Part shown: positions 1 through 4,599 of the stretch, in pieces
Position numbering within the stretch: position 1 is the stretch's first letter
Layout: the number at the start of each line of letters is the position of its first letter
Assembly (NCBI GenBank): GCA_001771055.1
Contig: MESS01000124.1
Coordinates: 6,718-13,549, forward strand
Source: Caldithrix sp. RBG_13_44_9
GTDB taxonomy: Bacteria > Calditrichota > Calditrichia > RBG-13-44-9
Length of the DNA: 6,832 bases
Reading direction: 5' to 3'
Translations under genes and position numbers: made by a program
Notes under the pieces: model-generated
Seen by the model: only the letters and a program-made list of their open reading frames with translations
Told to the model about the DNA's origin: nothing
Databases searched by the model: none

Positions 1-617
1 GAAACCGATTGTAATTGGGCTTCCGCAGACTCAACTGCCAGGCGGGTTTGCTCGGCAACACTGAAGGCAATATCTGCTTCTTCCTGGGAAGCTAAACCCT
101 TCTCATACAACGCCTTCTGGCGTTCGTAAATTTTCCTTTTCTCCTCAGCCAGGGCTTGAGCCTGTGAAAGTTGCTGTTCAATCTCCGCCACCACCGAGGA
201 TTTTTCACCGGTAAGATAAAATTCCAGCATCGCTTTCTGCACTTCCACCTGGCCGCGCAACTGAGCCAGCACCCGATTTAGCTCATTCGAGGAAAATCTC
301 CCCAGAGTATCTCCTTTCAGGACATAGGGATGTTGGTAAAATTGGTCAGCCAGTTTAAACTGTCCAAAATCTCCCCTTTCAAAATTTATTACACTGCAAT
401 TTTCCACAAAATTATGCAGGTGATTGAACAGAGTATGACTCAAGTTCCCGTTATTATCACGAATAAGAATCAGCTCACGTGCAGGCAGGATTTGTCCGGC
501 AATATCAATGGAATGGGAAATCTTTATTCCCAAAATCAGAAAGATACTGATCAGAATAATGACTGAAAGTGCCCCACCCAGAATTATGGGGTTATTTTTT
601 AGATTTAACTTTGACAT
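1..617 (-). CDS. HlyD-type periplasmic adaptor / membrane fusion protein, N-terminal part (truncated by window edge)
   Basis: The frame is open from ATG at 617-615 to base 1, giving about 205 codons; the C-terminus lies outside the window. An in-frame TGA at 638-636 with no other ATG in between fixes this start. The Shine-Dalgarno match is poor. Visible features are a short polar N-terminus, one membrane anchor at about residues 11-31 (IILGGALSVI onward), half of a lipoyl/barrel-like hybrid at about 38-68, and the HlyD-like turn VLKGDTLGRFSSNEL at 99-113. A long charged, Gln/Glu/Ala-rich coiled coil starts near 114 and contains LYEKGLASQEEAD (170-182), the usual hairpin turn of membrane fusion proteins. 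Family knowledge: such proteins sit in the inner membrane, span the periplasm and link an ABC, RND or MFS exporter to an outer-membrane channel. Between the lipoyl half and the VLKGD turn lie about 30 extra residues (about 68-98). The exported substrate cannot be told because the partner transporter is outside the window. It is separated from the CotH gene by 295 bases, so it probably has its own promoter. Confidence 0.82.
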   Translation of the reverse strand, partial: MSKLNLKNNPIILGGALSVIILISIFLILGIKISHSIDIAGQILPARELILIRDNNGNLSHTLFNHLHNFVENCSVINFERGDFGQFKLADQFYQHPYVLKGDTLGRFSSNELNRVLAQLRGQVEVQKAMLEFYLTGEKSSVVAEIEQQLSQAQALAEEKRKIYERQKALYEKGLASQEEADIAFSVAEQTRLAVESAEAQLQSV

Positions 618-912
618 TTCTAACCAATAACCTGGTCATGGTTCCATCAAACAAGATTAATAAAATTAACGGACAGTTTTACCAGAAACAGTAAAAAATA
701 AAAATTTTTAGCTCCTGTTTATTGACCGGATAATATGAGATCACTTTTTTTATCAGACAGGATAACAGGATTTACATGATAAAAGATCTGAATATACTAT
801 TAATCTTCAGTTTACTATTCATATTCAAATAACTCATATTTTTCATATCTTACCCATCTTTTTCATCCTGATATCCTGTCTAAGATGTAACACAGGTAAA
901 ATCAGCATCCAC
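618..912. other. AT-rich intergenic region between the CotH-like and HlyD-like genes
   Basis: This gap must contain the 3' end of the CotH-like transcript and probably the promoter of the HlyD-like gene. Apart from the inverted-repeat element at 756-880 I see no ORF of useful length, no tRNA-like fold and no clear hairpin-plus-T-run terminator on the minus strand. The stretch nearest the HlyD start (618-720) is rich in A/T runs, compatible with a promoter. I could not identify a confident -10/-35 pair or the FCB-type TAnnTTTG box; the closest match on the minus strand is TAATCTTG at about 650-657, with one mismatch. Confidence 0.5.
756..880. repeat. 125-base intergenic element with 16-base inverted ends (ATCCTG-type repeat)
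   Basis: The left arm at 756-771 reads GACAGGATAACAGGAT. The right arm at 865-880 reads ATCCTGATATCCTGTC, whose reverse complement matches the left arm at 15 of 16 positions. Each arm is itself two 8-base units with an ATCCTG core. The interior of about 93 bases is very AT-rich and codes for nothing recognisable. From memory, short ATCCTG/CAGGAT arrays of this kind occur in intergenic DNA of many FCB-group and other environmental bacteria, so this looks like one copy of a dispersed, non-coding repeat. The loop is too long and lacks a T-tract in the right place, so it is not a standard intrinsic terminator. Only one copy is visible here; repeat status needs the rest of the genome. Confidence 0.5.
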
Positions 913-3900
913 TCATTTAAGCAGCAGCATCTTTCCGGTCTTCTTAAAAGATGTTCCTGCCTCTAAGGAATAAAAATATATTCCAGAGGACAATTCAGCC
1001 GGGGCCTGCCAGAAAACCTGCTGGAGGCCAGCCTGAAATCGCTGCCTGATCACCTCGGTAATTTGCCGGCCGAGGATATCGTAGATGTTTATTTTCACCT
1101 CAGCTGGCAGCACTAACTGAAATCGGAATATTGTTCCCGAGTTGAAAGGATTGGGATAATTCTGGTACAACTCAAAATCCAGCACTTGCAGAGGCATGCC
1201 CTCATCTTCAATCTTGATGTAAACATCGTTAATCATACCGGGTGTGCCATGACCACCGGAGGCTGCCCAATTTTCCGGCAGGGAATTATCCAGACCGGGA
1301 TTTTTCAGAGAAAGGGTAGGTCCCTCACCATCAGGTTCCAACGGCCAGGGAGCGGCATCATCGTAGGTTAAAGAATCAATCATAACGTCATCGGAATTAT
1401 ATAGTCGAACCAGGTCTCCCTTATTATCCAGACCAAAATTAAAATTACCGAGATAATTGGTAACGGCGGGAAAAAGAGAGCTAAAGGCACTGGTATCTCG
1501 GCACAAAACCAGGTAACTCCCGGAATTTAAAATGGTATTCATTGGGAAAACATAAATGTGCAGGTCAAGAGTATCTTTAAATTTCCATCCTGACAGATCG
1601 ATCGGAAGCTGGGTATCATTATACAGTTCCACCCAGTCTTCCGGATCAAAATCGGGAGCAGAATTATAATTGATTTCATTGATTACGATCGGTGAAGATA
1701 AACTGCTATCCGGTTCAAAAATAGCCCTAAAAGTAGAATCAACAGCTAATAAGACCCTGATACTGGTGGAGTCCGCCGGATAAACTCCCTGCCAGCCAGC
1801 AAACCGATAGCCGGGTTTAGCTATCGCGGTGAGGCGGATTGGAATACCTTTAAAATAGCTACCTGTCCATGGATAGCTGGTTGGATTAATATAATTGACT
1901 CTAATTTTTCCGGCGGCAGTGTCTGACACCTGCAGGGTGAGCTGGGAAGTGCCGGTGAGATTAAATTTATTCATAATGAAGAGGCGCATATAACCGGGTC
2001 GCTGCGAGGCAAAATTTCGCAACACCTGCACATTATACTGCCATTCCGGTAATGAGCTTCCCCATTTACTGAAGTGCCGGGGTATCTCATTCCACAGCAC
2101 CGCCTGCTTTTCAGCAATCTCCAGTAAAACTGAATTTGACGAAAAATAACTGTTCAGATAATCGGCAAAATAATTGATGAAGGAATTTCGGAAGCTGGTA
2201 TTCTGCAGCAGGCTGCGCAGTAAAAAAGTTGACCAGGGAGGATTGGGCCACTCCGGACCGTTGGGTTCAGTGGCAAACTCCAGGGTATTGTGGCTGTAAC
2301 CATTGGGATCATAGAGACAAAATCCAAAATCGGTATCGTAAAGAATCCAGTTCCACTTTCCTTCAGCGGTACGGGGACGCCAATAGCGGATATTATTCCC
2401 AGGCCAGTCAGTGTTATCATAATAAATCTGCGAGATCTCATACCGGATAAAATTTTCCACATCCATCTGGGTGCAGATATACTGATAATTACTGTTATCG
2501 ATCATATTATTACCGGCAATGAAATCCAGCATATTCTGATAGTGTTCCCCATCCCCTTCAAGGACTAACCGGTCGCCCTCCAGCAGATCAATATTCTGGG
2601 GATCGATTTCATGATTATATCCCAGATAATATTTGGAGATTTTCTCGCGCAGATTGTAAATACCCCAGTATTCACCATTAAGGAAAACCACTGCCGGCCG
2701 ATAGTCCTGCATATCCACATCGCATTTCTCCACCAGGCTCTGCATAAGAATATCCCGGAAATGGGTGATATTCCAGTCGTTGCCGGAATTTCGCAAAACG
2801 ATTGATTCGAATTCAGTCACATTTTTATTAGGGAATAAGGGATAGGACAGGCGGCTCAGTCCATACCCGCTGCGGAAAAACAGGGCCAGAGAACGTTGAG
2901 GAAAGGCCCGGCTCCAGCCGCCAAAAATTTTCACACCAGCATCGGTCTGAAATCCCGGATTGCCGCCAGGTTCATAAAACTCGATATGAATGGGCCGTTC
3001 CCAATCCTCCCAGAAATTGGCACCCCAATGGGGAAAATTAGGATCGGCATTGGGACCCATGACATAAATTCCGGTCTCCCAATCATACAGGTTTGGCGGA
3101 TCGGTCGATAAGGACATCACCGGCAGCGGCGTGGAAAAACTGATAAAATAAGTAGCAGTAATGACATTACCCGGAAGCAGATCAGGTTCGAAACTGCGCA
3201 CCCGCAGAACCGTGGTACTGTCCAGTACGATAGGACCGCTATAAATTTCAGAAGTATCCTTCGGGATGGAACCATCAAGCGTATAGCGAATGACGCTATT
3301 CCCGGAACCCGGGGTAATTGTCACCCCGATGGGTGCCGGATAGAATCCGGGCGGCAGATCGAGTTCCGGATCAGCTGAGATACCGGGATACCCGGTGGTA
3401 ATATTGCTATCTCCGGGTGTGGCTTCGGGAAAGAGATACCATTGATTGCTACCGTCCGGCTGACGGCCGCGGGAATAATCCACCGGCAGGGAAGCAGTAA
3501 AAACCTGATCGATGATATTTCCACCGTTATCAGTGAGAATCAACGGTTCACCCTGGGCATCGATCTTAAAATTGGTATGTAACCGTGGCAGAGAGAATTG
3601 CAGCAATGGGTGAACTCCCCGCGGATCAACAGGCGGCAGACTCATTCCCAGAGTAAGGAACGGGATGAGGCTCAAATCGCTGGAAGTTATTCCGTAATTG
3701 TGTAGCTGAATGGCTAAAACATTCTCTCCCTGCTGAAACAGAACCTGTATACCTGGAATCTGAAAAACTTCCGGTAATCCTCCCTGATAGATAAAGGCTT
3801 CCCGCGGGGTGCTGGCCCATTCATTAAAAGCCGGGCGGATTCCGGGCTGACCAATATTTGCCCGGGCAATCTCAATTCCATTCAGATAAGCGACAAAGGC

Positions 3901-4455
3901 ATCATCATAATCCACATGCAGCTGGGCCAGCAGGATGGTGGATAAATCAGCTATCGTAAACTTCTTACGGAGATAGATTGAATTGGTGGATGCCACGATG
4001 GTGGAATCATCTCCATCACCATAGCCGAAACCGCTGGGACCGCTGCTCCAGCCGATATCATCAAAAGCCAGGGTATTCCAAGCTGCCGGAGGTTCGGAAG
4101 TGCCCAACTGATATTTCCAGACATCTCCCCAGCTGATGACGGTTTCCCAGTGATTGGCATAGTTAATACGATTTTTCCCGGAAGCAAAAACCAGAAGGTG
4201 TTCTGAGGGTGATAATGAAATCTCCGGAAAAGTCCATTTTGCCAGATCAGTAGAATCATCCGATAAATTGAATCCTTGCAGATTTAGCGGGGAAGCGCTG
4301 TGATTGAACAGTTCCAGCCAATCAGAATACTCACCATCCTCGTCGGCAATGGTGGTGAAATTGGCGGACATGAATTCGTTGATCAGGACTGTTTGAGTCC
4401 AGCCTGATAAGACCGTCAGCAGCAGGTAGAAAAGAATTTTGTAATAATTTTTCAT
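913..4455 (-). CDS. Secreted multidomain CotH-family protein with lamin-tail domains and T9SS C-terminal sorting domain
   Basis: This gene encodes 1180 residues, from ATG at 4455 to TGA at 913-915. The N-terminus (MKNYYKILFYLLLTVLSGWTQ) is a signal peptide, about residues 1-21. Domains in order: first half of a lamin-tail domain (22-95; VLINEF, DWLELFN, HLLVFASGKNR); an inserted jelly-roll-like module (about 97-290; FGYGDGDD, DDAFVAYLNG, NVLAIQLHNYG); the second half of the lamin-tail domain (291-351; LHTNFKID to TPGDSN); a chitobiase-type Fn3 domain (about 370-438; YTLDGSIP); the CotH domain (about 446-830); a small GYRFAGW-type repeat domain (about 836-915); a second lamin-tail domain (about 921-1076; VINEINYN, DWVELYN); and a T9SS type A sorting domain (about 1094-1180; YQNYPNPFN). 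CotH hallmarks are LRNSGNDW (554-561), FLNGEYWGIYNLREK (591-605), the Asp/Asn-rich 680-694, and WNWILYDTDFGF (701-712), where D707 and D709 are the likely metal ligands. Bacillus CotH is a secreted protein kinase; here the activity and target are unknown. The product should cross the outer membrane by type IX secretion. There is no clear Shine-Dalgarno sequence. Confidence 0.9.
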   Translation of the reverse strand: MKNYYKILFYLLLTVLSGWTQTVLINEFMSANFTTIADEDGEYSDWLELFNHSASPLNLQGFNLSDDSTDLAKWTFPEISLSPSEHLLVFASGKNRINYANHWETVISWGDVWKYQLGTSEPPAAWNTLAFDDIGWSSGPSGFGYGDGDDSTIVASTNSIYLRKKFTIADLSTILLAQLHVDYDDAFVAYLNGIEIARANIGQPGIRPAFNEWASTPREAFIYQGGLPEVFQIPGIQVLFQQGENVLAIQLHNYGITSSDLSLIPFLTLGMSLPPVDPRGVHPLLQFSLPRLHTNFKIDAQGEPLILTDNGGNIIDQVFTASLPVDYSRGRQPDGSNQWYLFPEATPGDSNITTGYPGISADPELDLPPGFYPAPIGVTITPGSGNSVIRYTLDGSIPKDTSEIYSGPIVLDSTTVLRVRSFEPDLLPGNVITATYFISFSTPLPVMSLSTDPPNLYDWETGIYVMGPNADPNFPHWGANFWEDWERPIHIEFYEPGGNPGFQTDAGVKIFGGWSRAFPQRSLALFFRSGYGLSRLSYPLFPNKNVTEFESIVLRNSGNDWNITHFRDILMQSLVEKCDVDMQDYRPAVVFLNGEYWGIYNLREKISKYYLGYNHEIDPQNIDLLEGDRLVLEGDGEHYQNMLDFIAGNNMIDNSNYQYICTQMDVENFIRYEISQIYYDNTDWPGNNIRYWRPRTAEGKWNWILYDTDFGFCLYDPNGYSHNTLEFATEPNGPEWPNPPWSTFLLRSLLQNTSFRNSFINYFADYLNSYFSSNSVLLEIAEKQAVLWNEIPRHFSKWGSSLPEWQYNVQVLRNFASQRPGYMRLFIMNKFNLTGTSQLTLQVSDTAAGKIRVNYINPTSYPWTGSYFKGIPIRLTAIAKPGYRFAGWQGVYPADSTSIRVLLAVDSTFRAIFEPDSSLSSPIVINEINYNSAPDFDPEDWVELYNDTQLPIDLSGWKFKDTLDLHIYVFPMNTILNSGSYLVLCRDTSAFSSLFPAVTNYLGNFNFGLDNKGDLVRLYNSDDVMIDSLTYDDAAPWPLEPDGEGPTLSLKNPGLDNSLPENWAASGGHGTPGMINDVYIKIEDEGMPLQVLDFELYQNYPNPFNSGTIFRFQLVLPAEVKINIYDILGRQITEVIRQRFQAGLQQVFWQAPAELSSGIYFYSLEAGTSFKKTGKMLLLK

Positions 4456-4599
4456 TTACTCTTATAATATCATTGGCTAAAAAAATCACGTTGTTGTGCA
4501 TCATATTTAAAGCAGAACAATTTTTAGATACCCAGCCTGAATACCCTTGAACTAAAATTCAAGGCTATTCAGATTTTTTGTTAACCAGCCTATATCAAT
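4456..4599. other. AT-rich spacer between the GH3 and CotH-like genes
   Basis: Besides the hairpin at 4537-4572, the minus strand has a run of seven T (4479-4485) preceded by only a 3-4 bp weak dyad, which is not a convincing terminator. A TATTATAAG stretch about 10-20 bases before the CotH ATG resembles a -10 box, but no good -35 partner is visible and it would leave a very short leader. Read-through from the GH3 gene into the CotH-like gene is therefore possible. Confidence 0.4.
4537..4579 (+). terminator. Hairpin with T-tract on the strand opposite to the genes
   Basis: CTGAATA (4537-4543) pairs with TATTCAG (4566-4572), and CCTTGAA (4545-4551) pairs with TTCAAGG (4558-4564). One C/C mismatch separates the two 7-bp stems, and the loop is six bases (CTAAAA). 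On the plus strand the stem is followed by ATTTTTT (4573-4579), the classical layout of an intrinsic terminator for plus-strand transcription. On the minus strand, where both flanking genes are read, the same hairpin forms but the bases after it (GCTGGGTATC) have no U-tract. It could block antisense transcription entering the GH3 gene, or protect the 3' end of the GH3 mRNA as a stem-loop. The structure itself is certain; the role is inferred. Confidence 0.6.

Noticed and set aside
330..566. Plus-strand 78-codon ORF
   Set aside because: It is antisense to the HlyD-like frame, whose membrane anchor, turn motif and coiled coil are clear; the plus-strand product looks like nothing known.
756..880. 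Rho-independent terminator for the CotH-like gene
   Set aside because: The arms are about 93 bases apart and the distal arm is not followed directly by a T-run on the minus strand, so a repeat element fits better.
2154..2568. Overlapping open frames of 73-102 codons on both strands inside the CotH-like gene
   Set aside because: They lie wholly within the well-supported CotH domain, show no recognisable domain, and their composition is that expected of a shadow frame of the real gene.
3951..4259. Minus-strand 102-codon ORF in another frame
   Set aside because: It overlaps the lamin-tail and inserted module of the CotH-like gene; the translation is low in structure and rich in residues typical of frame-shifted reading.
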